From Streptomyces taklimakanensis (GTDB lineage: Bacteria > Actinomycetota > Actinomycetes > Streptomycetales > Streptomycetaceae), in contig NZ_WIXO01000001.1 in assembly GCF_009709575.1 (NCBI RefSeq), positions 5,458,001-5,522,000 on the forward strand: DNA of 64,000 nt. The letters are read 5' to 3'. The notes below the pieces were generated by a model. That model saw only the letters and a program-made list of their open reading frames with translations. It was not told where the DNA came from and ran no database searches. Below, piece by piece: positions 32,529 to 41,109 of the stretch. Position numbers and translations under genes: made by a program. The stretch's first letter is position 1. Each line of letters begins with the position of its first letter.

Positions 32529-33431
32529 ATGGGCAGCGACAGGACGGACCGGGCGGACCAGACGAACCGGGCGGCGGCCGAACCGGCGGCCGAACCGGTC
32601 CCCGTGACCGGTGCCGTGGACCTGGGCACCGCGCGGCTGCTGCCCGACGTGGACCGGGCGCGGGCCTGGCTGCTGACCGTGGACGGCGCGCCCCAGTCGT
32701 ACGTGGACCTCGACGACCCGACCCACCTGGAGTTCGAGTACACGCGCCGCATCGCCCACGTCCTCGACCTCGCCGCCGCCCCCGGGGCTCCACTGGAGGT
32801 CCTGCACCTGGGCGGCGGGGCCCTGACCCTGCCCCGCTACCTGGCGGCCACCCGACCCGGCTCCCGCCAGTGGGTGGCGGACCGCGATCGGGCCCTGCTG
32901 GACCTGGTCACCGAGCACCTGCCGCTGCCGGAGGGCAGCGGGATCGAGGTGCGGGCCGAGGACGCGCTGGAGGCGCTGCGCGCCCGGCCGCCGGCATCGG
33001 TGGACGTGCTGGTCGTCGACGTCTTCGGCGGCGCGCGGATCCCGGCCCACCTGACCACCCTCGGCTGCGCGCGGGAGGCCGCCCGGGTGCTGCGGCCGGG
33101 CGGCCTCTACGTCGCCAACCTCGCCGACGCCGCGCCGTTCGCCTTCCTCCGCTCCCAACTGGCCGGCCTCGGCGCGGTCCTCGGCCGGCTGTGCCTGGTC
33201 GCCGAGCCCGCCGTGCTGCGGGGCCGCCGTTTCGGCAACGTCGTGCCGGTCGCCTCCCGCGCCGAGCCGCCCGTGGCGGAGCTGGCCCGACGGGTCGCCG
33301 CCGACCCCTTCCCCGCGCGGGTGGTGCACGGCGACGCCCTGGAGCGCCTGGTGGGAGACGCCCGTCCGGTTCAGGACGGCGAGTCGGCGCCCTCGCCGGA
33401 ACCGCCGGACGGCGCCTTCGTGGTCGGCTGA
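32529..33431 (+). CDS. Spermidine-synthase-like protein (methyltransferase fold)
   Basis: 300 residues. SAM-like Rossmann motif VLHLGGGALTLPRYLAAT near residue 97, then WVADRDRALLDLVTEHLPL and VDVLVVDVFGGARIPAHLTT; the last corresponds to the D-F/V motif of the polyamine synthase active site. The QSYVDLDDPTHLEFEYTRRI start is typical of this family. Several residues of true spermidine synthases differ, so substrate is uncertain. Its 3' end overlaps the convergent MFS gene by 61 bases. Confidence 0.82.
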   Translation: MGSDRTDRADQTNRAAAEPAAEPVPVTGAVDLGTARLLPDVDRARAWLLTVDGAPQSYVDLDDPTHLEFEYTRRIAHVLDLAAAPGAPLEVLHLGGGALTLPRYLAATRPGSRQWVADRDRALLDLVTEHLPLPEGSGIEVRAEDALEALRARPPASVDVLVVDVFGGARIPAHLTTLGCAREAARVLRPGGLYVANLADAAPFAFLRSQLAGLGAVLGRLCLVAEPAVLRGRRFGNVVPVASRAEPPVAELARRVAADPFPARVVHGDALERLVGDARPVQDGESAPSPEPPDGAFVVG

Positions 33432-34750
33432 CCGCCGGGGGCGACGACGGGCGCGCCGGGCGTCCCCGAACCGCCGGAGGCGACGGGGGCACCGGGGGCC
33501 GCCGGGGCGCCGCGCCGGGTGAGGTTCCGCACGTCCGGCACGCACAGCACCGCGGCCGTCAACAGCACCACCAGGGCCGAGCAGCCCCACAGCGCGGCGG
33601 GCCGCCCCACCAGCGTCTCGACCGGGCCGGCCGCGGCGGTGGCCACCGGGACCAGGGCGATGGACCCCAACCAGTCGTAGGCGGAGACCCGGGAGAACTT
33701 CTCCTCGGGCACCTCCTGGTGCAGCGCCGTCATCCAGGTCACCCCGAACACCTCGAGCGTGACACCGGTGGCGAACATCGCCGCGACCAGCCACGCCACC
33801 GGCACCGGTACCGCCAGCGCGGCCGAGGGCAGCGCCAGCGGGAAGACGCACAGCGTGCCCACGAGCAGGATGCGGCGCGGTCTGAGGCGGACCATCAGCA
33901 GTCCGCCCAGCACCGTGCCCGCGCCGTAGGCGGCCAGCGCCAGGCCCCACGGCCGGGCGCCGCCCAGGTGCTCCTCGGCGACCTGCGGCCCGTACACCGC
34001 CTCGGCCGCCGCGACCACCGCGTTGACCACGGAGAACTGCAGGACGATGGCCCACAGCCAGGGGCGCCCCACCACCTCGCGCCAGCCGTCGCGCAGGTCT
34101 CCCAGCAGCCCGCCGCCCGGTACGCGTCCGGGCATGTCGGTCAGGTCCAGCGCAGCGCGCAGCGCCCCCGCCACCGCGAAGGCGGCGGCGTCCACGGCCA
34201 GTACCCAACCGGGGCCGAGGGCGGCGATCAGCGCGCCGCCGAGCGCCGCGCCCCCGATGGAGGCACCGTTGACGCCCATGCGGAAGACCGCGAAGGCGCG
34301 CCCGGCCTGCTCGCCGCGGACGGTGGCCAGGACCATGCCCTCGGCGGCCGGGGCGAAGAACGCGTGTCCGGTGCCGCCCAGCGCGGAGAGCAGCACCATC
34401 TGCCACAGCCGCACCTCCCCCGTGATCACCAGCGCCGCGAAGACGCCCTGGGAGACACAGTTGAGCGCGTTGGCCGCCACCATCACCCGGTGGCGGGGCA
34501 GCCGGTCGGCGACGGCCCCGCCGACCAGCAGCAGGACGACCAGGGGGACGGTGCGGGCGGCGGCGACCAGCCCCACGTCGGTTCCGTCGCCGCCCGAGGC
34601 GAGCACGGCGAACGCCGCCGCGATCAGCGCGCCCGAGTTGCCCAGGCCGGTGATCACGGCGGCGGCGGTCAGCAGGGTGTAGTTGCGGCCCGCCCAGGCC
34701 GGGCGGGACGGCCGCCCCGTCCGGCTCCCGGTCGCCTTCGGGGCCGTCAC
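33371..34750 (-). CDS. MFS transporter
   Basis: 459 residues with about twelve membrane helices. The A-motif-like loop GGAVADRLPRHRVMVAANAL lies between helices 2 and 3. LFVGAPAGs typical of macrolide-efflux-like MFS (MFS_3) include the FAPAAEGMVLATVRGEQAGR region and the final Pro/Gly-rich tail. It is probably a small-molecule exporter. The GTG start overlaps the stop of the upstream Pro-rich membrane gene by GTGA, so the pair is translated together. Its 3' end overlaps the convergent gene by 61 bases. Confidence 0.87.
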   Translation of the reverse strand: MTAPKATGSRTGRPSRPAWAGRNYTLLTAAAVITGLGNSGALIAAAFAVLASGGDGTDVGLVAAARTVPLVVLLLVGGAVADRLPRHRVMVAANALNCVSQGVFAALVITGEVRLWQMVLLSALGGTGHAFFAPAAEGMVLATVRGEQAGRAFAVFRMGVNGASIGGAALGGALIAALGPGWVLAVDAAAFAVAGALRAALDLTDMPGRVPGGGLLGDLRDGWREVVGRPWLWAIVLQFSVVNAVVAAAEAVYGPQVAEEHLGGARPWGLALAAYGAGTVLGGLLMVRLRPRRILLVGTLCVFPLALPSAALAVPVPVAWLVAAMFATGVTLEVFGVTWMTALHQEVPEEKFSRVSAYDWLGSIALVPVATAAAGPVETLVGRPAALWGCSALVVLLTAAVLCVPDVRNLTRRGAPAAPGAPVASGGSGTPGAPVVAPGGQPTTKAPSGGSGEGADSPS

Positions 34751-35826
34751 TCCTTCTCCGCGTAGGGGCGCAGGCTGGCCGCCATCGTGTCGATGGTCTT
34801 CTGCGGCACCTCGTCCTCGACCCCGATGTCGGTGAGGAACACCCAGATGCGCAGGTCGTTCTCGCCGTCGATCCAGGACACGGCGACGGCCTTGCCGTCG
34901 GAGTCGCACTTGCCCTTCTTCTTCACCCCGGTGGCCGTGGCGGTGGCGATGTGCCCGGTGATGCCGTGCTCGTTGGAGAACTCCTTCGCCTCGGTCCGTT
35001 CGACGGTCTCCTCCTGCTCGCCGTAGGCGAAGTAGACGAAGTTCTTCGCGGCGATCTCCGCGCCCTCGGCGGTGCTGCGGGACCCCTGGCCGCCCTTGCT
35101 GCCGACGATGGCGCGCTCGTCCCTGGTGTGGCCCTCCTCGCACCAGCCGTCCCGGTAGGTCGCCGGGGCGCTGAAGGCGACCTGCGGCCCGGCGAAGACG
35201 TCCCCCTCGTCCTTCTGCCCGTAGCCGACGATCGTCGTCTCCGTGCCGAGCTTCCAGTCGGCGGGGACGTCGAAGGCGCTGTGGTGCTTGGCGTTGGTGA
35301 CGACCTGCCAGCCGGGCACCACCGGGTCGGGCTTCTTCGGGGCGAGGCCGTCGCGTGGGTTGCCGGGGTCGTCCTCGGGCGCGCTCGGGACCTCGGCCGG
35401 GGCGCTCTCCTCGGCGCTGGATCCGGTGCCGGGAGAGGCGGCCGTGCCGCCGCCCTCGGCGCGGTTCCCCCCGTCGTCCCCACCGAGGACGAGGACGCCG
35501 GTGACCACGGCCGCGGCGATCACCGCGACGGCCGCGACGATGGCCGTCACGACGACCCCGCGCCCCCCGCGCCCCTTTCCTCCCGTGTTCCCTCCCGTGT
35601 TCCCTCCCGTGCCGTTCGCCCCGCCGTCGCCGTGCGGCGGCTGCGGGGCGCCGGGGGCCGCGGGCCCGCCCCAGGGGGCACCGGGCCGGTCCTGCCGGTA
35701 CGGGTTCGGGGCCTGGTACCCGGGCGTCCGGTACGGGTTCGGCGCCTGGTACCCGGGGGTCCGGTACGGATTGGGCTGCTGGTTGCGAGGGTCCTGCTCG
35801 CCCCCGGTCTGCTGTCCTGGCCACAT
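34747..35826 (-). CDS. Membrane-anchored protein with Pro/Tyr-rich repeats and an extracytoplasmic domain
   Basis: 359 residues. The cytoplasmic N-terminus has NPYRTPGYQAP repeats then a Gly/Asn-rich stretch (GGNTGGNTGGKGRGG). A single membrane helix (VVVTAIVAAVAVIAAAVVTGVL) follows, then a Ser/Pro linker and about 180 residues outside. The outer domain has VVTNAKHHSAFDVPADWKLG, GWCEEGHTRDERAI, KNFVYFAYGEQ and KKKGKCDSDG, with a conserved Cys pair. This layout is common in Streptomyces, where the outer domain is a DUF of unknown role. Coupled to the MFS gene by GTGA. ATG 35826 was chosen over GTG 35838. Confidence 0.78.
   Translation of the reverse strand: MWPGQQTGGEQDPRNQQPNPYRTPGYQAPNPYRTPGYQAPNPYRQDRPGAPWGGPAAPGAPQPPHGDGGANGTGGNTGGNTGGKGRGGRGVVVTAIVAAVAVIAAAVVTGVLVLGGDDGGNRAEGGGTAASPGTGSSAEESAPAEVPSAPEDDPGNPRDGLAPKKPDPVVPGWQVVTNAKHHSAFDVPADWKLGTETTIVGYGQKDEGDVFAGPQVAFSAPATYRDGWCEEGHTRDERAIVGSKGGQGSRSTAEGAEIAAKNFVYFAYGEQEETVERTEAKEFSNEHGITGHIATATATGVKKKGKCDSDGKAVAVSWIDGENDLRIWVFLTDIGVEDEVPQKTIDTMAASLRPYAEKE
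35695..35772 (-). repeat. 33-bp tandem repeat coding NPYRTPGYQAP
   Basis: Two full 33-bp copies (starting 35695 and 35728) and a partial third from 35761, differing by a few bases. They encode the N-terminal Pro/Tyr repeat of the membrane protein. Confidence 0.8.
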
Positions 35827-35928
35827 GGAGCAGAACACTAAGGGCGACGCCCCGAGGTGACCACGGCCGCCCCCGCATCGGTACGGACCCGGTACGCGGT
35901 CGGGCCCGCCCGTCCGTCGCGGGGCCCG

Positions 35929-36477
35929 TCAGGCGGGGCCGTCCTCCCGGACCGTGAGCGTCTCCCGGTGGGTGTCGGCCAGTTCCCGGTAGACCTCGGC
36001 GTTGAGGACGATGCCCTCCCGCTCCTCGGCGGTCAGCTCCCGCCGGATCCGGGCGGGCACCCCGGCGACCAGGGAGCCGGGCGGGATCTCCATGCCCTGC
36101 GGGACCAGGGCGTGCGCCGCCACCAGCGAACCGGCGCCCACCCGGGCTCCGTTCAGCACCGTGGCGCCCATCCCGATCAGCACGTCGTCCTCGACGACGC
36201 ACCCGTGCAGCACCGCGTTGTGGCCCACCGAGACGCGCTCGCCCACCACCGTCGGGAAGCCGGGGTCGGCGTGCACGGTGCAGTTGTCCTGGACGTTGCT
36301 CCCGGCGCCGACGGTGACGGCGGCGCAGTCGCCCCGGAGCACCGCGTTGTACCAGATCCCCGAGCCCGCCCCGAGCTCCACCTCGCCGACCACCACGGCG
36401 GTCGGGGCGAGGTACGCCTCCGGGTGCACCACCGGTTCCCTGCCCGCCACGCCCGCGACCATCGCCCGCCGCTCCAT
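35929..36477 (-). CDS. Gamma-type carbonic anhydrase / hexapeptide-repeat protein
   Basis: 182 residues of left-handed beta-helix. The three metal-binding histidines are in NVQDNCTVHADPG and VSVGHNAVLHGC; the Arg/Asp salt-bridge region YNAVLRGDCAAVTVG is also present. This matches the YrdA/PaaY gamma carbonic anhydrase family, which is trimeric, cytoplasmic and binds Zn or Fe; activity varies among members. ATG 36477 is preferred for GGAGGG 8 bases upstream; ATG 36462 is an alternative. Divergent from another hexapeptide protein 178 bp away. Confidence 0.88.
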   Translation of the reverse strand: MERRAMVAGVAGREPVVHPEAYLAPTAVVVGEVELGAGSGIWYNAVLRGDCAAVTVGAGSNVQDNCTVHADPGFPTVVGERVSVGHNAVLHGCVVEDDVLIGMGATVLNGARVGAGSLVAAHALVPQGMEIPPGSLVAGVPARIRRELTAEEREGIVLNAEVYRELADTHRETLTVREDGPA

Positions 36478-36642
36478 CCGCGCCGCCCTCCGACCTCTCC
36501 GACTTCCTCGCCACCCGGCCCACCGGCCCCGTCCCGCGCTCCCCCGGGCGGCCACGTCACCACGGAACCGTACGCGACGGACCGGCGTCGGGTGGGGTGA
36601 GGATCACAGCCCGACGGTCGGCGCACCGTACCGCGGGGCGTC

Positions 36643-36648
36643 TACCGT
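36643..36648 (+). promoter_or_regulatory. -10 element of a probable leaderless promoter (acyltransferase)
   Basis: TACCGT ends 6 nt before the GTG at 36655. No ribosome site is present. Confidence 0.5.
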
Positions 36649-36654
36649 GAGCGG

Positions 36655-37503
36655 GTGCCCAACGACAGGAACACGTTCTCATCCCGGCTCTCCCGCACCG
36701 TGTCCGGCCTGGCCTCCCGAACGGTGCACGCGCTGTGGCGGCACGCGCAGCGGGCGGGCGCCGTCACGGCCGAACGCCCGGGACCGCACGCGTTCCGCCG
36801 CATCGGCGCGGGCACCCGACTGGCCTTCCCGCAGGGCACGCTCTTCGGCACGGAGTGGATCGAGTTGGGCGCCCACTGCGTGATCGGCGCGGAGGTCACG
36901 CTGACCGCCGGGATGATGCCCGGCCTCGACCTCGGGCCGGAGACGGTGCTGCGGCTGGGCGACGGCGTGGTGCTCGGGCGCGGCAGCCACGTGGTCGCCG
37001 ACACGGCCGCCGCGGGCGTGTCGATCGGGGACGACGTCTTCTGCGGCCCGTACGTCTACATCACCTCCACCAACCACTCCTACGACGACCCCCACCTCCC
37101 GGTCGGCCGGCAGTGGCCGCGATCGGCCCCCGTGGAGATCGGTCCGGGCGGCTGGTTGGGCACGGGGGCCGTGGTGCTGCCGGGGGCGAGGCTGGGGCGG
37201 AACGTGGTGGTGGCGGCCGGGTCGGTGGTGCGCGGCGAGGTGCCCGACCACTGCGTGGTCGCCGGCGCGCCCGCCAAGGTCGTACGGCGCTGGGAGCCGG
37301 AGGAGGGCTGGCGCCCCCCGCTGCGCACCCCGCCGCCCCCGCCGCTCCCGGAGGGGGTCACCTCCGAGCAGCTCCTCGCCCTGGCGGCGCTCGACGTCTC
37401 CGGGGACGAAGGGGGCAGACTGGAGTCGACGGCCGGTCGCCCGCCGGGGGGAGCACCGGCCATCGGGACGGAACGGGAGACCGACGGGATGCGTGCGCCG
37501 TGA
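36655..37503 (+). CDS. Hexapeptide-repeat acyltransferase
   Basis: 282 residues. A left-handed beta-helix of irregular hexapeptide turns (GVSIGDDVFCGPYVYITSTN, VVLPGARLGRNVVVAAGSVV) ends in DHCVVAGAPAKVVRRWEP, the typical tail of maltose/galactoside-acetyltransferase-like enzymes. His in TSTNHSYDDP could be the catalytic base. A Pro-rich tail of about 60 residues follows. It would transfer an acyl group from acyl-CoA to a sugar or related acceptor. The GTG start looks leaderless. A 32-residue membrane peptide overlaps its stop. Confidence 0.82.
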   Translation: MPNDRNTFSSRLSRTVSGLASRTVHALWRHAQRAGAVTAERPGPHAFRRIGAGTRLAFPQGTLFGTEWIELGAHCVIGAEVTLTAGMMPGLDLGPETVLRLGDGVVLGRGSHVVADTAAAGVSIGDDVFCGPYVYITSTNHSYDDPHLPVGRQWPRSAPVEIGPGGWLGTGAVVLPGARLGRNVVVAAGSVVRGEVPDHCVVAGAPAKVVRRWEPEEGWRPPLRTPPPPPLPEGVTSEQLLALAALDVSGDEGGRLESTAGRPPGGAPAIGTERETDGMRAP

Positions 37504-37598
37504 ACAACCGGAACCTGCGCCTACTGCTGATCTTCGCCGTGGCCCTGCACGGCCTGGCGTTGTTGCTGTACGTGGCCCGCTACCACTGGTTGCGGTGA
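37500..37598 (+). CDS. Small single-helix membrane protein, 32 residues
   Basis: GTG 37500 overlaps the acyltransferase stop (GTGA). The protein is one basic N-terminus (MNNRNLR) and one membrane helix (LLLIFAVALHGLALLLYVA) ending RYHWLR. The tight overlap and clean stop argue for a real gene. No family is recognised. It may anchor the acyltransferase at the membrane, which is inference. Confidence 0.65.
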   Translation: MNNRNLRLLLIFAVALHGLALLLYVARYHWLR

Positions 37599-37724
37599 TC
37601 CCGGTTCCGGGGTCGGGGCCCGACCACCGTGCCTCCGCGAGCCGGGCGGCCGACCTCGACGGGCACGGCCGTGGACGTGCCCGTCGAACACCACCGAGGT
37701 CCTCGCGCGCCCGGACGGAACTGC

Positions 37725-37730
37725 TAGCGT
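37725..37730 (+). promoter_or_regulatory. -10 element of a probable leaderless promoter (YbaK protein)
   Basis: TAGCGT ends 7 nt before the ATG at 37738. No ribosome site is present. Confidence 0.55.
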
Positions 37731-37737
37731 GCCCGCC

Positions 37738-38292
37738 ATGCGCGTGCCCATCGGAGAGTTCAGCGAGGCCTGGCCGGTCACCGAGAAGCTCGACCTGCTC
37801 GCCCCGCCGGTCGCCGCCGCGCTGCGCGGTCCCGTCCCGGCCGACGGCGTCGTCTACGTCGACAGCGACCCGGACGACGCCGACACCGCCCGGTTCGGCG
37901 AGGTCCACGCCGTCCCGCCGGAGCGCTCGGCCAACTGCGTGGTCGTCGCCGGGCGCCGCGGCCAGGAGACCACCCTGGCCGCCTGTGTGGTCCTCGCCCA
38001 CACCCGCGCCGACGTCAACCGCCTGGTCCGGCGCGAGTTGGGCGCCCGCAAGGCGTCCTTCGCCCCCATGGAGACGGCCGTCGGCGAGTCCGGCATGGAG
38101 TACGGCGGCATCACCCCGATCGGGCTGCCGGAGGACTGGCCGTTGCTGGTGGACGCCGCCGTCGCCGACACCGAGTACGCCGTCGTCGGCAGTGGGCGCC
38201 GCCGGGGCAAGCTGCTGGTGCCGGGCAGGCTCCTCGCCCGCCTTCCCGGAGCGCGGGTGGTGGAGGGACTCGGCGTTCCGATCACCGCCTGA
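37738..38292 (+). CDS. YbaK/EbsC-type aminoacyl-tRNA deacylase
   Basis: 184 residues. The YbaK fold is recognised by ANCVVVAGRRGQETTLAACV and VLAHTRADVNRLVRRELGAR then KASFAPMETAV. The segment GGITPIGLPEDWPLLVDAAV is the conserved GG(I/V)xPxG loop. The family removes mischarged amino acids such as Pro, Ala or Cys from tRNA. Specificity is unclear. The start looks leaderless. An in-frame GTG at 37729 is less likely. Confidence 0.85.
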   Translation: MRVPIGEFSEAWPVTEKLDLLAPPVAAALRGPVPADGVVYVDSDPDDADTARFGEVHAVPPERSANCVVVAGRRGQETTLAACVVLAHTRADVNRLVRRELGARKASFAPMETAVGESGMEYGGITPIGLPEDWPLLVDAAVADTEYAVVGSGRRRGKLLVPGRLLARLPGARVVEGLGVPITA

Positions 38293-38328
38293 CCCCCCTC
38301 GCCAGGGACCGGAACCCGTCGCGGACGT

Positions 38329-38334
38329 TACCCT
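38329..38334 (+). promoter_or_regulatory. -10 element of a probable leaderless promoter (38341 gene)
   Basis: TACCCT ends 6 nt before the ATG at 38341. No ribosome site is present. Confidence 0.55.
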
Positions 38335-38340
38335 GCCCAC

Positions 38341-38718
38341 ATGTCGATCCACGATGACCTGCTCGTCGACATCGCCGAGAAGGTGGAGACCGAGCAGAGC
38401 AATCAGATGCCCCTCACCGTGGTGGTGCCCGGTGCGGTCATCACCGGCAGGCTGGCGCCCGAGTCCGTCTGGAAGGCGCGGATTGCCGAGGTCCTGCGGG
38501 ACTCCGAGCGGCTGAAGCCGTTCGCCGAACTGTTCGACCCCGCCGGGGAGGACACCCGTCGGGACGAGGAACGCTCCCGGCCCACCCATCTGCACCTGCA
38601 CGTGGCGCGCATCCTCCAGGGGAGCTACGGCCTCCCCGACACCGGGGGGATGTACCGCGTCGCCATCGACGAGGTCAGCAGCTGGACGTTGGGGGAACTC
38701 AGCTACTCCGACGAGTGA
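38341..38718 (+). CDS. Conserved small soluble protein of unknown function
   Basis: 125 residues, acidic, no signal or membrane segment. The central MPLTVVVPGAVITGRLAPES reads as a beta-hairpin, and the C-terminal HLHLHVARILQGSYGLPDTG and YRVAIDEVSSWTLGELSYSDE look strongly conserved. There is a distant resemblance to gas-vesicle accessory GvpU-like proteins (a strand pair followed by a conserved W-x-L-G-x-L end). This is a weak call. Other gas-vesicle genes are not seen nearby. Confidence 0.65.
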   Translation: MSIHDDLLVDIAEKVETEQSNQMPLTVVVPGAVITGRLAPESVWKARIAEVLRDSERLKPFAELFDPAGEDTRRDEERSRPTHLHLHVARILQGSYGLPDTGGMYRVAIDEVSSWTLGELSYSDE

Positions 38719-39256
38719 GCGACCCCGCCCGGCACCGGTGGGTGGCGGGGGGCGACGGAGCGGCTGGAGCCGTACAGGTCCTTCGAGGGGGCTTCGGGGA
38801 GTCGGTTGATCAGCCCGGCACCCGGCGGTGTGCGCGGTGGGTTCCGTCGCGCGGTGGTCCGGTGGGTTCGGCGCCGGAGGGATCGGGCCGGGGGCGTCGG
38901 ACGGGTCCGGCGCACAGGGCGGCGGGTGATCGCCGCCGCCCCGGACCTTTCCCTTCCGCAGCCCTGGCCGTGGTGGTCGCCTGGCCCTTCACCTCGGACG
39001 ATCCCGGCCTGGTGGTGGCGACGGTGATCGGGGCGGTCGTCGCTCTGCCGTTGGCCGTCGTGCGGCACCGATCGGTCGGGCGTGCGCAGGCCGCGGCGGG
39101 CGACGGCCCGGGAGGCGGACGCGTGGACAGGGGCCGGTGCGCTTCTTCACCCGAGAAGTGCCTCCGGCGGCGGGAACAAGGACCTCGACAATCCTCTGCC
39201 CGGCCACCAGTCGGACAGCCCGCTTCACGGAAGCGCGAGGCCAGGCGGCACCTGCG
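38719..39256. other. Gene-poor region before the DHFR-like gene
   Basis: About 540 bases with no gene I can support. One plus-strand frame contains a membrane-like stretch (AALAVVVAWPFTSDDPGLVV then ATVIGAVVALPLAVV) around 38960-39060 without start, ribosome site or recognisable family. It may be a relic of a membrane protein. Confidence 0.4.
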
Positions 39257-39892
39257 TCACGTGCTCGGGGTCGGCGTGGCCGTTGCGTACCGCGGGCGGC
39301 CGGTGGGCCGGTAGACCTGGATCGTCACCCCTTTCGGGGTGGTTCGCGTGTCGACCAGGTCAAGCGCCGCGTCCGGGCCGGTGTCGGGGAACAGCCGCGT
39401 GCCCTGGCCGACGACCACGGGATACGTGAGCAGAATGATCTCGTCGACCAGCTGTCCGTCGAACAGCCACCGAACCAGGGCGCCGCTGCCGTGCACCTGC
39501 AGTTCCCCCGCGGGCTCGGCCTTCAGGTCGCGGACGGCGGCCGCGACGTCGCCGGAGAGGACGGTGGTGTCCGCCCATCGCGGGTCGGTGAGCGTGGTCG
39601 ACACCACGTACTTGGGCCGCGTGTTCAACGCCACCGAGATCGGGTTGTCGCCCTGGTCGGTCCCCCAGGAGCCGGATCCCCAGGACCCGGCGAAGACCTC
39701 GTAGGTCCGCCGGCCGAACAGGAACGCGTCGGCGCGCTGGTAGACCCGGCCGAGGAACGCCTCGGCCTCGTTGTCGAACAGCGGCAGGGCCCATCCGCCG
39801 CGCTCGAATCCGCCCCTGCGGTCCTCGTCGGACCCGCCAAGACCCTGCATCACGCCGTCGACAGAGACGTTCGTGACGGTCGTCAGCTTCAC
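39257..39892 (-). CDS. Dihydrofolate-reductase-family protein (RibD C-terminal type)
   Basis: 211 residues. The RibD_C/DHFR-like fold is shown by KLTTVTNVSVDGVMQGLGG at the start, DAFLFGRRTYEVFAGSWGS, YVVSTTLTDPRWADTTVLSG and HGSGALVRWLFDGQLVDEI then VVVGQGTRLFPD. The family binds NADPH and reduces folate-like or flavin-precursor-like molecules; most members of this group have no known substrate. The GTG start follows AAAGGA. It is transcribed alone at the edge of the transposase scrapyard. Confidence 0.88.
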   Translation of the reverse strand: MKLTTVTNVSVDGVMQGLGGSDEDRRGGFERGGWALPLFDNEAEAFLGRVYQRADAFLFGRRTYEVFAGSWGSGSWGTDQGDNPISVALNTRPKYVVSTTLTDPRWADTTVLSGDVAAAVRDLKAEPAGELQVHGSGALVRWLFDGQLVDEIILLTYPVVVGQGTRLFPDTGPDAALDLVDTRTTPKGVTIQVYRPTGRPRYATATPTPST

Positions 39893-40054
39893 GGGTTCGT
39901 CCTTTCTCCCGTCGTGGTTCCTCGTTGTGACCACACCGAGGCGCGGATCTCATCGGTCGAGCGTGGCTCATCGCCGCAGGCTCACTCCGCCCACTTCCTC
40001 ACCACGGCCGCATGTCGGCAATAAGCTCCTTAGGGGCCGTTCCCTCCTGTTGTT

Positions 40055-40265
40055 TCATCCCGGAATCTGTGGTTGACGCGGCTTTGCGGGGTCGCGCCAG
40101 GAGATGGTGTTCTCATTGGTGAGGCGGCGGGCCACAAGGTCGGTCATGGCAAGGTGGATCGCGACCTCGGAGCGGGCGGGCAGGGTCTCGTAGTCGCGGA
40201 CGAGGCGGCGGTGGAGCACGAGCCGGCCACGGGTCCGTTCGACCGCCCACCCACCTGCCCGGGCG
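40055..40265 (-). pseudogene. C-terminal remnant of an IS5-type transposase
   Basis: The minus strand reads GGWAVERTRGRLVLHRRLVR then DYETLPARSEVAIHLAMTDL and VARRLTNENTISWRD to TGA at 40055-40057. W-x-VERT...LxxxRRLxxDYExxPxxSExxIxxAM is the C-terminal DDE box of IS5-family transposases, including the final catalytic Glu. Its head is missing. The piece at 41390-41569 has the same orientation and family and could be that head. Confidence 0.75.
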
Positions 40266-40449
40266 CCGGCGCGGTCGAGGCGCGTTCCTCGGCGAGCTGC
40301 TCACTCACGCGTTCGAGGACGCGTTCGGCGACGGCAAGTTCGTCCCGCTCGGCCCGCGCTTCCGTCACTTGCCTGACCGGCTGTTCTTCGAGTTCGCCCA
40401 GTTCCGCGCGGCGCGCGGTGATCCGTTCCGGCAACTCGGGATCAAGCAT
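40144..40449 (-). pseudogene. Truncated coiled-coil protein fused to transposase debris
   Basis: From ATG 40449 the frame encodes PELPERITARRAELGELEEQ then ERDELAVAERVLERVSEQLAEE, a charged helix probably forming a coiled coil. It resembles small helical proteins found beside Streptomyces transposases, which normally continue for another 50 residues. After SEQLAEERASTAP the frame runs out of phase over the transposase tail (about 40262 down). The original C-terminus is lost. Confidence 0.45.
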
Positions 40450-40533
40450 GCACCGGATCGTGGAAGGCCGTTCGGCAGCAGGGGGCAGGAACCGGACGGT
40501 CAGCTCCCGCCACACCTTCAACGGCACCGTTGA

Positions 40534-41109
40534 TCATTGGCCTACTCGGCCGTCGATTCTCTCGCGCAGGAGGTCGGCGTGGCCGCAGTGCCGCGCGTAC
40601 TCGGCTATCTGCGCCACCAGGATCTCGCGGAGCGGTGCCTCCCCGGTTCGCGTGCCGAGGTCGGCGAAGCCGGCGATGAAACGGTCGGTCACCTCGCTCT
40701 CGGCCCGCCACTGCCGCCAGGCGTCCTCGACGACCGCGGGGTCGGCGATCGCCCCGTTCCAGTCCCCGTCCCGGTCCTCAGCGGTGCGGTAGATCCTGGG
40801 CGAGTCCTCACCGGCCATCCGGCGAAAGTGCCGTTCGTCCTCGGCCATGTGCCGCACCAGCCCGAGCAGGGACATCGTGGACGGCGGTACGGAGCGCCGG
40901 GCCATCTGTTCGGCATCCAGGCCCGCGCACTTCATCTCGATGGTGAGGCGGAAGCGGCGCAGACTCTCCAGCAGAGTGCCGCGTTCGTCGACCGTCTCGA
41001 CTTCGGTCTCGCGCGGGTCGTCATCCGGGTCGACCCACATGTCGGGGTAGACGGTGGAAGGAGTCCACCGAGTCACCGCCGCATCGTTGTCGCGCTCGCC
41101 TGAGTCCAT
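40534..41109 (-). CDS. DinB-family protein (DUF664 type)
   Basis: 191 residues, all-helical. The DinB-like four-helix bundle is marked by LLESLRRFRLTIEMKCAGLD, then SMLSLLGLVRHMAEDERHFRR-like helix 2 (PSTMSLLGLVRHMAEDERHF) and LVAQIAEYARHCGHADLLRE. Metal-ligand histidines are at RHMAEDE, and HCGHAD. Members include mycothiol-dependent transferases and many proteins of unknown function. The start ATG 41109 lacks a strong ribosome site. The gene lies between the head and tail fragments of an IS5-type transposase, in the same orientation. Confidence 0.82.
   Translation of the reverse strand: MDSGERDNDAAVTRWTPSTVYPDMWVDPDDDPRETEVETVDERGTLLESLRRFRLTIEMKCAGLDAEQMARRSVPPSTMSLLGLVRHMAEDERHFRRMAGEDSPRIYRTAEDRDGDWNGAIADPAVVEDAWRQWRAESEVTDRFIAGFADLGTRTGEAPLREILVAQIAEYARHCGHADLLRERIDGRVGQ

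Noticed and set aside
38715-39314. 200-codon plus-strand frame with a membrane-like stretch
   Set aside because: No ribosome site or family, and its 3' part overlaps the DHFR-like gene antisense; kept only as a note on the gap.
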